Below, one piece after another: positions 1 through 8,635 of a stretch of DNA of 50,962 bases. Below the pieces are notes generated by a model. It searched no databases, had not been told where the DNA came from, and saw nothing but the letters and a program-made list of their open reading frames with translations. The stretch's first letter is position 1. Each line of letters begins with the position of its first letter. The DNA is taken from positions 1 through 50,962 of the forward strand of contig CAZIFQ010000022.1 of the NCBI GenBank assembly GCA_964538375.1, read 5' to 3'. This DNA is from JAUUZQ01 sp964538375. Its GTDB lineage: Bacteria > Bacteroidota > Bacteroidia > Bacteroidales > GCA-2748055. The position numbers and the translations under genes are program-made.

Positions 1-1
1 A

Positions 2-2140
2 CAACTTTGGAAATCGGCTGACAAACTGAGAAAAAATATTGATGCAGCAGAATACAAACACGTTGTGCTCGGACTAATATTTTTAAAATACATCTCTGAT
101 GCTTTTGAAGAACTGTACGACAAACTTAATTCTAAGGAAGGTGAATATGAATTTGCCGAGCCAGAAGATAAAGAAGAGTATAAAGCCGAAAATGTTTTCT
201 TTGTACCGGCTGATGCTCGTTGGAATTATCTGTTATCCAAAGCCAAACAACCGACTATTGGAAAAACGGTTGACGATGCAATGGATGCCATCGAAAAAGA
301 AAACCCATCTTTAAAAGGCGTTTTGCCAAAAGTCTATGCACGACAAAATCTTGACCCAACCAGTTTGGGTGAACTCATTGATATGATTGGCAACATTGCT
401 TTGGGCGATGCCAAATCAAGAAGTGCTGATATTCTCGGACACGTTTTTGAATATTTCTTGGGAGAATTTGCTCTTGCCGAAGGAAAAAAGGGTGGACAGT
501 TCTATACTCCAAGAAATGTTGTTTCACTTCTTATTGATTTAATTCAACCATTCAAGGGTAGAGTTTTTGACCCTTGTTGTGGTTCAGGTGGTATGTTTGT
601 TCAATCAGAGAAATTCATCCTTGGTCATAAAGGAAGAATGAATGATATTTCGATTTATGGTCAAGAAAGTAACATGACAACATGGAGGCTTGCAAAAATG
701 AATCTTGCAATTCGTGGAATTGATAGTTCTCAAGTCAAATGGAACAATGAAGGATCTTTCCTAAATGATGCTCACAAAGATTTAAAATCTGATTTTATTC
801 TTGCTAATCCACCTTTTAATGATAGTGAATGGCGTGGCGATTTACTTAGAAAAGATGGAAGATGGAAATATGGCACACCACCTGAAGGGAATGCGAATTT
901 TGCTTGGATGCAACATTTTATTTACCATCTTTCTCCCAAAGGTATTGGAGGGATAGTCATGCATTGTGGTGCAGCATCAAACAAAGGTATTGCTGAAAGT
1001 GAAATTAGAAAAAAATTCGTAGCTGATAACTTAGTCGATTGTATAGTCGCATTACCAACTCAACTTTTTTACAATACAACTTTACCTGTTCACTTATGGA
1101 TCTTAAATCGAGCTAAACCCAAAGACAAGACCGATATTCTTATGATTGATGCATATGATTTAGGATATATGGTTGAAAGCACGCTAAGAGAACTCACCGT
1201 TGATGATATTCTAAAAATTTCAAGCACATACCATGCATGGAAAGAAAATAATGAACACATAGATGAAATAGGTTTTTGCAAATCAGCGACTTTAGAGGAA
1301 ATTACTACGAAAAACTTTATCATAGCTCCCAATAGATATGTAAATAAAAAGAAAAAGATAAGGACATTACCTTTTAAAGAGGATATAGCTGAAACACTGA
1401 AAAATTTGAATGACCAACTAACAGTTTTTCCTAAATTGAAAGGTTTTTGTGAAATATCTAAAGATACTTTCATTAGTAATTTTCATGAACATACAGTATT
1501 GCCCAATGATAAATCAAATTGGTCAAAAACTGAGTTGTCCGAATTAGTTGAAGAACTAATTTCGGGTAGCTGGGGAAATGAAGAACCCAAAAGGGATAAT
1601 ATTGCAGTAACCGTTATCAGAGGCACTGACCTGCCAAATATTCCATTATTTAACCTTCATAAAACCCCAACAAGATATTTAAATGATAATAAAGTTGAGG
1701 AAATAAAATTAAAACTTTTCGATATTGTAATTGAAATGTCAGGAGGAAGTAAAAACCAACCCACTGGCAGAGTGGCACTTATTACAGAAGAGTTGCTAAA
1801 TTATTTTACAACTCCCCTAATATGTTCAAACTTCTGTAAAGTAATAAGGTTAGATAAAAGCAAAGTGGACCCTTATTGGTTTTATTTCTATTGGATAAAT
1901 TCATACAATAATGGGTTAACTACTAGATACGAAAACCAACCAAGTGGCATAAAAAACTTTCAATTAGATGAATATATGGAGAGTGAATTAATATTGATGC
2001 CTCCAAAAGATAAATTGGAGATTTATTCAGAATATTTTAAATCTCTCTATGAATTAAAAAATAGGTTGAGTTACAATTCTGCTTTGCTGCAGTCAGCATT
2101 AATTGGAGGATTTGACAATATATATACTGATTATCAATGA
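2..2140 (+). CDS. hsdM: Type I restriction-modification methyltransferase fused to a specificity domain (HsdM-S), 5' partial
   Basis: Transfers a methyl group from S-adenosylmethionine to adenine within the recognition sequence of a type I R-M complex. The frame is open from base 2 with HsdM-like residues upstream of the first GTG (65), so the true start lies left of the window. Visible motifs are the SAM-binding DPCCGSGGMF (about nt 569-598) and catalytic NPPF (nt 805-816) of N6-adenine methyltransferases. The HsdM part ends near nt 1340 (NRYVN). The remaining roughly 260 residues, from about nt 1520, resemble one target-recognition half of HsdS, with TRD-like strings such as EMSGGS, QPSGIK and LMPPKDKLEIY. 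A free HsdS gene is not present between this gene and hsdR, so DNA specificity is probably built into this polypeptide. It overlaps hsdR by 4 nt (ATGA). The methyltransferase call is certain; the S-fusion call is strong but rests on pattern reading. Confidence 0.9.
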   Translation, partial: QLWKSADKLRKNIDAAEYKHVVLGLIFLKYISDAFEELYDKLNSKEGEYEFAEPEDKEEYKAENVFFVPADARWNYLLSKAKQPTIGKTVDDAMDAIEKENPSLKGVLPKVYARQNLDPTSLGELIDMIGNIALGDAKSRSADILGHVFEYFLGEFALAEGKKGGQFYTPRNVVSLLIDLIQPFKGRVFDPCCGSGGMFVQSEKFILGHKGRMNDISIYGQESNMTTWRLAKMNLAIRGIDSSQVKWNNEGSFLNDAHKDLKSDFILANPPFNDSEWRGDLLRKDGRWKYGTPPEGNANFAWMQHFIYHLSPKGIGGIVMHCGAASNKGIAESEIRKKFVADNLVDCIVALPTQLFYNTTLPVHLWILNRAKPKDKTDILMIDAYDLGYMVESTLRELTVDDILKISSTYHAWKENNEHIDEIGFCKSATLEEITTKNFIIAPNRYVNKKKKIRTLPFKEDIAETLKNLNDQLTVFPKLKGFCEISKDTFISNFHEHTVLPNDKSNWSKTELSELVEELISGSWGNEEPKRDNIAVTVIRGTDLPNIPLFNLHKTPTRYLNDNKVEEIKLKLFDIVIEMSGGSKNQPTGRVALITEELLNYFTTPLICSNFCKVIRLDKSKVDPYWFYFYWINSYNNGLTTRYENQPSGIKNFQLDEYMESELILMPPKDKLEIYSEYFKSLYELKNRLSYNSALLQSALIGGFDNIYTDYQ

Positions 2141-5100
2141 ATAAATTAGCTGAAAATACAGTTGAGTTATTTGCTATAGAATTATTGCAGCATCTGGGCT
2201 ATCAGTACATTTTTGCACCAGACATTGCACACGATGGAGAAAGACCAGAGCGAAGCTCTTATGAAGATATTTTGCTTACTGAAAGACTGCAAAATGCTAT
2301 TCGTAGAATTAATCCTAATATCCCCTTTGATTCACAAGAAGAAGCATTAAAAGAAATTCAGCGCATTAATTCACCTGAATTGCTTGCCAATAACGAAACA
2401 TTCCACCGTATGCTTACCGAGGGAATTAATGTTTCTTATCAAAAAGATGGACACCAAAGAGGCGATTTGGTTTGGCTCATTGATTTTCAAAATCCTAAAA
2501 ACAACGAATTTATAGTCGCCAATCAATTTACAGTTATTGAAAACGGAAATAACAAACGTCCAGATATTATTCTATTTGTAAATGGTATTCCATTGGTCGT
2601 TATTGAACTGAAGAATCCGGCAGATGAAAATGCCACAGTAAAATCGGCATTCAAACAATTACAGACATACAAAGAAATTATTCCAAGTCTATTTACCTAC
2701 AATGCTTTAATGATTATTTCTGACGGTCTGGAAGCTAGGTCAGGTTCTTTATCCGCAGGTTTAACCCGTTTTATGGCTTGGAAATCGGCAGACGGAAAAG
2801 AAGAAGCGTCTAACTTGGTGAGCCAGTTAGAAACGCTGATAAACGGAATGCTCAATAAAGAAACTTTATTGGACTTAATCCGTCATTTTGTGGTTTTTGA
2901 GAAATCAAAAAAAGAAGATACTAAAACCAGGATCGTTACAATTTCAACGATTAAAAAGTTAGCTGCCTATCATCAATATTATGCCGTAAACCGTGCGGTT
3001 GAATCCACTCTAAGAGCAACAGGTTATACTTTTGAAAAAGAAACGCCAGTTAGTATGGTACTGGAATCCCATGAAAGTTACAGAGTAGAAGGCGTAAAAA
3101 GTCAACCCAAAGGCGACCGTAAAGGCGGTGTCGTTTGGCATACACAAGGAAGTGGAAAATCGCTTACAATGGTTTTCTATACTGGGAAAATTGTTTTGGC
3201 ATTGGATAATCCAACCGTTGTTGTCATTACAGACCGCAACGATTTAGATGACCAGTTGTTTGATACTTTTGCCTCATCTACGCAACTTTTAAGACAAGAA
3301 CCTAAGCAAGCAGATAATCGGGACGAATTAAAAGAGCTTTTGAAAGTAGCTTCTGGTGGTGTAATATTTTCAACCATTCAGAAATTCCAACCTGAAAATG
3401 GCAATGTTTATGAAACTCTATCGGAAAGAGAAAACATTGTTGTTATTGCAGACGAAGCACATAGAACACAGTACGGTTTTAAAGCCAAAACAATAGACGA
3501 TAAAGATTCTCATGGAAATATAGTTGGAAAGAAAATCGTTTATGGTTTTGCAAAATATATGCGTGATGCTTTGCCAAACTCAACTTATCTTGGATTTACA
3601 GGCACTCCAATAGAAAGTACCGATGTAAATACCCCTGCAGTTTTCGGAAATTATATTGATGTATATGATATTGCTCAAGCTGTTGAGGATGGTGCGACTG
3701 TTCGCATTTATTATGAAAGCCGTTTGGCTAAAGTGAAATTGAGTGCAGAGGGTAAAAAATTGGTTGAAGATTTAGACGATGAACTCGACCAGGAAGATTT
3801 AAATACAACACAAAAAGCCAAAGCCAAGTGGACTCAGTTAGAAGCGTTGATTGGAAGTGAAAACAGAGTTAAAAATATTGCCCAAGATATAGTTATCCAT
3901 TTTGAACAAAGGCAAGAAGTGTTTGAAGGTAAAGGGATGATAGTCTCAATGTCAAGAAGAATTGCAGCAGTCCTTTACGTTGAAATTATTAAGATAAAAC
4001 CCGACTGGCATTCCGATGATTTAAACAAAGGAGTGATTAAAGTTGTAATGACTTCTGCAAGCTCTGACGGACCAAAAATAGCAAAACATCACACAACCAA
4101 ACAGCAAAGAAGAACTTTAGCTGACAGAATGAAAGACCCTGACGATGAACTTAAGTTAGTTATTGTTCGTGATATGTGGCTCACAGGATTTGATGTTCCA
4201 ATGTTGCATACTTTGTATATCGACAAACCAATGAAAGGTCATAACCTGATGCAAGCCATCGCAAGGGTTAATCGGGTTTACAAAGATAAACCGGGTGGTT
4301 TGGTTGTAGATTATCTCGGTATTGCAGCAGATTTGAAAAAAGCATTGGCTTTTTATTCCGATTCAGGAGGAAAAGGCGACCCAACCATATTACAAGAACA
4401 AGCCGTTCAGTTAATGTTAGAAAAGCTGGAAGTTGTATCGCAAATGTTTCACAGCTTTGCTTATGAAGAGTATTTTGAAGCAGAAACTTCTAAAAAATTA
4501 TCAATGATTCTAGCAGCTGAAGAACATATTCTTGGCTTGGAAGATGGAAAGAAAAGATATATTAATGAAGTAACAGCATTATCAAAATCGTTTGCTATTG
4601 CTATTCCACACGAAAAGGCACTAGATGTAAAAAATGAAGTTGCATTTTTCCAAGCAGTAAAAGCAAGATTGGCAAAATTTGACGGAACAGGCGAAGGCAG
4701 AACAGTCGAAGAAATTGAAACAACAATCCGTCAAGTAATTGACAAAGCATTGGTTTCAGAGAAAGTAATTGACATTTTTGATGCTGCCGGGATTAAGAAA
4801 CCTGATATTTCAATTCTTTCAGAAGATTTTTTATTGGAACTGAAAGGAATGGAGCACAAAAATGTGGCACTGGAAGTATTAAAGAAATTATTAAATGATG
4901 AAATAAAATCACGTTCAAAAAAGAATTTGGTAAAAAGTAAATCATTAATGGAAATGCTTGAGAACTCCATTAAAAAGTATCACAACAAAATATTGACAGC
5001 AGCCGAAGTGATGGACGAACTCATTAAACTGAGCAAAGAAATTATCAATATAGACAGCGAAGCCAAAGCACTTGGTTTGACTGATTTTGAATATGCTTTT

Positions 5101-5364
5101 TATACGGCAGTAGCCGACAATGAAAGTGCCAGAGATTTAATGCGGAAACATAAGTTAAAAGAACTTGCTGTCATTTTAACCGAGAGGGTCAAAGCAAATG
5201 CGTCAATTGACTGGACAATTAAAGAAAGTGTAAGAGCAAAATTGAAAGTAATAATAAAGCGGACGTTAAGACAATATGGTTATCCACCAGATATGCAAAA
5301 ACTGGCGACTGAAACTGTATTGAAACAAGCGGAATTGATTGCAAATGAATTAACGAAGCTCTAA
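2137..5364 (+). CDS. hsdR: Type I restriction enzyme, R subunit (HsdR)
   Basis: ATP-dependent DNA translocase and endonuclease of the type I complex; it cuts DNA lacking the methylation set by the upstream HsdM-S protein. The 1075-aa length is typical. An N-terminal PD-(D/E)xK nuclease is seen near residues 140-165 (RPDI...VIELKNP). The SF2 helicase motor follows, with Walker A TQGSGKS near residue 337, the DEAH box near 438 and motif III-like TGTPIE near 487. The C-terminal alpha-helical part is probably the interface with HsdM/S. The start codon overlaps the hsdM stop (ATGA), so the pair is translationally coupled. No frameshift or lost motif is seen, so the enzyme looks functional. Confidence 0.96.
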   Translation: MNKLAENTVELFAIELLQHLGYQYIFAPDIAHDGERPERSSYEDILLTERLQNAIRRINPNIPFDSQEEALKEIQRINSPELLANNETFHRMLTEGINVSYQKDGHQRGDLVWLIDFQNPKNNEFIVANQFTVIENGNNKRPDIILFVNGIPLVVIELKNPADENATVKSAFKQLQTYKEIIPSLFTYNALMIISDGLEARSGSLSAGLTRFMAWKSADGKEEASNLVSQLETLINGMLNKETLLDLIRHFVVFEKSKKEDTKTRIVTISTIKKLAAYHQYYAVNRAVESTLRATGYTFEKETPVSMVLESHESYRVEGVKSQPKGDRKGGVVWHTQGSGKSLTMVFYTGKIVLALDNPTVVVITDRNDLDDQLFDTFASSTQLLRQEPKQADNRDELKELLKVASGGVIFSTIQKFQPENGNVYETLSERENIVVIADEAHRTQYGFKAKTIDDKDSHGNIVGKKIVYGFAKYMRDALPNSTYLGFTGTPIESTDVNTPAVFGNYIDVYDIAQAVEDGATVRIYYESRLAKVKLSAEGKKLVEDLDDELDQEDLNTTQKAKAKWTQLEALIGSENRVKNIAQDIVIHFEQRQEVFEGKGMIVSMSRRIAAVLYVEIIKIKPDWHSDDLNKGVIKVVMTSASSDGPKIAKHHTTKQQRRTLADRMKDPDDELKLVIVRDMWLTGFDVPMLHTLYIDKPMKGHNLMQAIARVNRVYKDKPGGLVVDYLGIAADLKKALAFYSDSGGKGDPTILQEQAVQLMLEKLEVVSQMFHSFAYEEYFEAETSKKLSMILAAEEHILGLEDGKKRYINEVTALSKSFAIAIPHEKALDVKNEVAFFQAVKARLAKFDGTGEGRTVEEIETTIRQVIDKALVSEKVIDIFDAAGIKKPDISILSEDFLLELKGMEHKNVALEVLKKLLNDEIKSRSKKNLVKSKSLMEMLENSIKKYHNKILTAAEVMDELIKLSKEIINIDSEAKALGLTDFEYAFYTAVADNESARDLMRKHKLKELAVILTERVKANASIDWTIKESVRAKLKVIIKRTLRQYGYPPDMQKLATETVLKQAELIANELTKL

Positions 5365-5808
5365 CCTAAAAACGATAAAGAGTATGTTTGACCGAAGAAT
5401 CAGCAGACAAGAAGTATGGTAGCTATGTTTGGTCTGAGACTAATTCTGGGAATACTCCTGGCACGACATTCTCAGGCGTAGTTGGTCATTTGGGTTTAGT
5501 AAATCCGATTCAATGGTATATCGCCAACTTCCATCATTTTTCACCATGTGAATCATTTCCTCCGGATGATCATGCCGGAATGCCAGAACATCATTATTAC
5601 TGGTTATGAATAGCTCTAAGTTCAGATCAATAGCCATTAATGTTTCCAGTTTTAAAATGCAATCATTGTGGATGTACCAAATTAGATAAACAGCACCACC
5701 TTGGATGTGTTCAAACATAATCTGTCTCATGATTTTCAGGTATTGGTATATATACCTTAATGTGTTGATAAGGCGAAATATCGGTTTAAAATGGAATTAT
5801 TTCCAAAA
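5365..5808. other. Junction between the R-M operon and the mobile element
   Basis: The hsdR gene (plus) and the recombinase gene (minus) converge on this 444-nt stretch. Apart from the uncertain 96-aa minus-strand reading I see no gene, no strong terminator hairpin and no copy of the attachment-like sequence found near 14.3 kb. Confidence 0.5.
5440..5730 (-). CDS. Hypothetical protein, 96 aa
   Basis: Not recognised. The reading has a plausible soluble composition (many acidic and hydrophobic residues, a DHPEEMIHM stretch near the middle) and looks more protein-like than the overlapping plus-strand frame at 5388-5609. It starts with ATG (MRQIMFEH) and lies downstream of the short recombinase on the same strand, with about 78 nt between them, so it could be the last gene of the mobile element. 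It could also be the decayed remnant of a longer gene. Function unknown, and coding status uncertain. Confidence 0.42.
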   Translation of the reverse strand: MRQIMFEHIQGGAVYLIWYIHNDCILKLETLMAIDLNLELFITSNNDVLAFRHDHPEEMIHMVKNDGSWRYTIESDLLNPNDQLRLRMSCQEYSQN

Positions 5809-6396
5809 TCAAAACTCCAATAAATCATAAGTCTCCATTAACTCATCTTTGCTAATACCCAGATACCTTTTTGTAATAGCAACATTTGAATGATTAAATA
5901 ATTCTGACAATTTCACCAAGGCCAATTCAGCGTTTGTCCCACTTTTTTGAAATATCTCCCTTCCAAAACTTTTCCTCATTGAATGACTGCTGAAATTCTG
6001 GACATTTAAATTATATTTTCTTTTAAGGTTTTTGAAAATCACATTGATTCGCTGGACGCTAAAGACTGACCCTTTCTGGGAAGTGAAGATGTACTCTTCA
6101 TCTTTATATGGCTTGATCATCTTGTAGCAATCTTCAATATGTCTTTGCAACTGATCATTTATTTTTATTTCTCTTGCTTTAGTAGTCTTTTGCTCAATAA
6201 GAACGAAATGGTCCTTATTAAGAACATCTTCCCATTTTAGCCTGAGAAGATCACTTATACGCAAACCTAAAAACGATCCCATTGAGATCAACAAAGAAAT
6301 TTTAAAATTTTTATCATCAAATAATCTTCGTATCAATATTAAGTTCTGATCCCATGATAAAAAGTCCGAAGTTGAATTACTATATTTTTGACTCAT
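5809..6396 (-). CDS. Short tyrosine recombinase (catalytic domain only), 195 aa
   Basis: Site-specific recombinase of the phage integrase/XerC-D family, expected to cut and rejoin DNA through a tyrosine intermediate. The catalytic set is complete: Arg46 (GLRISDLL), Lys70 or Lys73 (EQKTTKAREIKI), His138 and Arg141 (HSMRKSF), His169 (FNHSN) and Tyr178 (KRYLGI). The N-terminal core-binding domain found in ordinary 300-400-aa integrases is almost missing; only about 15 residues precede the catalytic fold. This makes it smaller than the element's main integrase at 12807-14102. Two related inverted repeats lie directly upstream (6411-6536) and are candidate target or operator sites. It may drive local inversion or excision, or it may be a remnant of a second element. 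Confidence 0.85.
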   Translation of the reverse strand: MSQKYSNSTSDFLSWDQNLILIRRLFDDKNFKISLLISMGSFLGLRISDLLRLKWEDVLNKDHFVLIEQKTTKAREIKINDQLQRHIEDCYKMIKPYKDEEYIFTSQKGSVFSVQRINVIFKNLKRKYNLNVQNFSSHSMRKSFGREIFQKSGTNAELALVKLSELFNHSNVAITKRYLGISKDELMETYDLLEF

Positions 6397-6410
6397 TTTG
6401 TTTCAGTTTT

Positions 6411-6536
6411 ATATTCATTTGATTGAAAGTGAATATTATATTTATATACTAATTGCAGAGCACCTCTAAAACCTTTGCTATTGCTAGGTTTATCTTAATA
6501 ACATTCACTATTGACTAAAAGTGAATGTTTTATATT
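6411..6536. repeat. Two related inverted/direct repeats upstream of the short recombinase
   Basis: At 6500-6529 two perfect 10-bp arms, AACATTCACT and AGTGAATGTT, are separated by 10 nt. At 6411-6436 a related but weaker inverted repeat is present (ATATTCA and TGAATAT). The right halves of both are also direct repeats: TTGA(T/C)T(G/A)AAAGTGAAT(A/G)TT at 6419-6437 and 6511-6529, each followed shortly by ATATTT. They lie between the recombinase start and the zinc-finger gene. The layout fits recombinase core sites or repressor operators. Confidence 0.6.
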
Positions 6537-6632
6537 TTGACTGTTTTGCGTTTCCATTTTATACTCAGGTTTATTTTACTCTAATTATTCCTTGCAGGCG
6601 GAACTTCTAATAAACTATTGAATCCCTTAAAT

Positions 6633-7118
6633 TCAAGATTTATTAGAAAACGGATTTTGATCTGGCGAATCCCATTTTGAAGCATATAATTTATATTGAT
6701 TACCGTTGATCTTCATGACCTCCAATAAATGTGTCTTAGAAAATATCTGAAAAGAGGATTGAAACCAATCTTTGGAATCGACCATTGATTTGATTCTGCT
6801 GAAATGAGTCAACTCTTCTCTGATTTGATCATTTGAGATATATGATGGTAATTCTCCAATTACTTCTTCTTTGCTTCCTGTTAGAACTAATAATGATTCC
6901 GGCATCTGTTGGCTTGGTATTGTGCCGGGCTTTAGTTTCAAGCCCAAATTAACATCATCATTATAGCCATTCCGATTCTGAGTCCGCAAATCGTAACAAA
7001 CCCGTTTACAAGTATCCGAGCAAAATTTTGAGGTATTTCGGTTAGCGTTATAAACTTTACCGCAAATGACGCATTTCATTTCGATATTTTTAACGTTATT
7101 ATTTCTTCCTGTTTTCAT
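6633..7118 (-). CDS. Zinc-finger-like hypothetical protein, 161 aa
   Basis: No known family is assigned. The N-terminal 35 residues carry a four-cysteine zinc-binding pattern, CVICGKVY followed about ten residues later by CSDTCK, of the kind seen in small treble-clef or zinc-ribbon proteins of phages and integrative elements. The remaining part is polar and lacks membrane segments. The gene is a single transcription unit with a 192-nt upstream region holding three TTAACGTTAA palindromes, and a fourth TAACGTTA lies inside its first codons (7091-7098). This suggests tight regulation, possibly autoregulation through the zinc finger, but that is inference. Confidence 0.75.
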   Translation of the reverse strand: MKTGRNNNVKNIEMKCVICGKVYNANRNTSKFCSDTCKRVCYDLRTQNRNGYNDDVNLGLKLKPGTIPSQQMPESLLVLTGSKEEVIGELPSYISNDQIREELTHFSRIKSMVDSKDWFQSSFQIFSKTHLLEVMKINGNQYKLYASKWDSPDQNPFSNKS

Positions 7119-7167
7119 CGCTTTAATTTTATTTACAGTTAGTTACTCGGTTTAGTTATTTATTTTT

Positions 7168-7248
7168 TTAACGTTAAATCTACCTTCCACAATTATCTCT
7201 GTTTTAACGTTAATTAAAAGTCCAGTGTTTTGTAGTATTTAACGTTAA
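7168..7248. promoter_or_regulatory. Three perfect TTAACGTTAA palindromes, 35-36 bp apart
   Basis: Identical 10-bp palindromes lie at 7168-7177, 7204-7213 and 7239-7248, upstream of the 161-aa zinc-finger gene; an 8-bp version is at 7091-7098 inside that gene's start region. Centre-to-centre spacing of 36 and 35 bp puts the sites on nearly the same helical face with a slight offset. This fits an operator array for a dimeric repressor, or iteron-like sites for replication control. No matching regulator can be named. Confidence 0.65.
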
Positions 7249-7310
7249 AATTCTTCTTATCAAATCGCTGAATAAGTTGATAGTCAAATTATCCAGAGTT
7301 TTTTGTATAG

Positions 7311-7454
7311 CTATTTCTCCTCTTCATCGGAAATTTCTTTATGACGGTACTTCCAAACGAGGTATCCTATCCCGATCGTTAAAACTGAAATGATTATCAG
7401 TGTGCTTATCGGTGTTCTTATTTCAGGTGTCGATGTGTATCCTGCGTGTAACAT
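7311..7454 (-). CDS. Small single-span membrane peptide, 47 aa
   Basis: A complete ATG-to-TAG reading starts 10 nt after the stop of the ATP-grasp gene, so it is almost certainly in the same transcript. The peptide has a short polar N-terminus (MLHAGYTSTPEIRTP), one hydrophobic helix of about 20 residues (STLIIISVLTIGIGYLVW), a basic KYRHK stop-transfer patch and a very acidic tail ending in SDEEEK. The pattern is that of a real bitopic membrane peptide with the tail in the cytoplasm. Function unknown. Because RimK-type ligases add glutamate to protein C-termini, the acidic tail is a conceivable partner or substrate of the neighbouring enzyme; this is speculative. Confidence 0.7.
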   Translation of the reverse strand: MLHAGYTSTPEIRTPISTLIIISVLTIGIGYLVWKYRHKEISDEEEK

Positions 7455-7464
7455 AATCTTGAAT

Positions 7465-8628
7465 TTATTTGATTTGAAATGAGTCCAGCATTATTGTGTA
7501 AATGTCTTTTATGAACTGCACCTTTATTTTCTTTTTGTTCCTGTTGCGGTCTGTGTAGCTAACCACCTTTCCTTTGGCTGAACGATAGATTTTCTTGACG
7601 TAACTGTCCTCTGTGAAAAACTTCATGTGACCATTTAAAACTCCGATATGTTGAGACAATGCCTCATTCTGCATCCGTTCGTTCATCAACTGCTTTTGGA
7701 AGGATAGTACCTGAGTCTTTTCAACATTCTTGTTCTGGTAATTCTGCTCACAATACTGCACCATCATTACTGCGATGTTTAACCTGGTGATCTTCTCTAC
7801 ACCCCAACCAAAGTTGGCGTTAGCTTCGATCACATACGTCCTGCCATCATGTTTAATCAAGTCGATTCCCGCTGAACCTAAATTCAAAGCTCTAGCTGCA
7901 TTTATACAAAGCAGCTTATCCGCTTCATCTAATTGAACAGGTGTACCGTTTCCACCTTGTTTTAAATTTGCTTTGAAATTGCCCTTTGCAGCAGTGCGCT
8001 TGTATGAAGCGACAACAGTTCCGCCCAGAACAATCACCCTGTAATCAACTCGACCTGAGTCTAGATATTCTTGAATGATTACGCTTGATCTGGATTTAAA
8101 AAGTGATTGTAAAACCGGTACAGCAGTCTTTTTATCTCTTAGAAGGGAAACACCCTGGCCACCGCTTCCATGCAGCAATTTTACTACAATAGGGTAGCCT
8201 CCAACTTTATTTATCAGGTGTTCAATGTGTGTTGGGTTTTGGGCAAACACCGTCCGGGGCGTTGGTATTCCATTACTCGATAACACTTGTAATGTCTTTA
8301 GTTGGTTGGTGGCATTTCTAATACCTTCGGCACTGTTGGTGCAGAATACCCTGAGGTTTTTATTTATATGCTCAACAATGAAGGCTCCATATCCAGTTTG
8401 ATCTCCGAGTCGAACAACCGCTGCATCAAAGTCTTTGATATTCAATCTACAAACCTTCCCGCCAACAGCATAATAAATACGATCGTAACCAGATTCACTA
8501 TTTGAGATTAGCAGGAATAGATCCATAGGATTCACAACTAAAACAGTATGTCCTAGCTTGATGGCCTCATACCTAATGCGGATTACAGCCTTTGATGTCT
8601 TTGATGTTGCAAGAATTAAAAGTTTCAT
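7465..8628 (-). CDS. RimK-like ATP-grasp ligase with C-terminal extension
   Basis: An ATP-grasp enzyme expected to join a carboxylate to an amine (often adding glutamate to a peptide or protein) using ATP. The first 290 residues follow RimK closely: Lys111 and Lys150 for ATP binding, the glycine-rich loop HGSGGQGV (153-160), Glu187 of QEY, Arg211, Asn221 and the metal ligands Asp256, Glu268 and Asn270. Residues about 300-387 form an extra region absent from E. coli RimK (about 300 aa), first helical and then very basic (NRNKKKIKV). The gene sits in a replication module of a mobile element and is flanked by two micro-ORFs (8636-8737, 7 nt upstream; 7311-7454, 10 nt downstream). Acting on host S6, on the flanking peptides or on an element protein are all possible. 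Confidence 0.88.
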   Translation of the reverse strand: MKLLILATSKTSKAVIRIRYEAIKLGHTVLVVNPMDLFLLISNSESGYDRIYYAVGGKVCRLNIKDFDAAVVRLGDQTGYGAFIVEHINKNLRVFCTNSAEGIRNATNQLKTLQVLSSNGIPTPRTVFAQNPTHIEHLINKVGGYPIVVKLLHGSGGQGVSLLRDKKTAVPVLQSLFKSRSSVIIQEYLDSGRVDYRVIVLGGTVVASYKRTAAKGNFKANLKQGGNGTPVQLDEADKLLCINAARALNLGSAGIDLIKHDGRTYVIEANANFGWGVEKITRLNIAVMMVQYCEQNYQNKNVEKTQVLSFQKQLMNERMQNEALSQHIGVLNGHMKFFTEDSYVKKIYRSAKGKVVSYTDRNRNKKKIKVQFIKDIYTIMLDSFQIK

Positions 8629-8635
8629 AGCTAAT

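Noticed and set aside
1..2140. Separate hsdS gene
   Set aside because: No independent S reading exists between hsdM and hsdR; the only S-like sequence is the C-terminal part of the methyltransferase.
5388..5609. 73-aa plus-strand frame after hsdR
   Set aside because: It overlaps the minus-strand 96-aa frame, has a composition rich in His, Pro and Gly typical of an antisense shadow, and no recognisable family.
6484..6549. 20-codon frame between the recombinase and the zinc-finger gene
   Set aside because: Too short, made mainly from the inverted repeat itself, and with no conserved feature.
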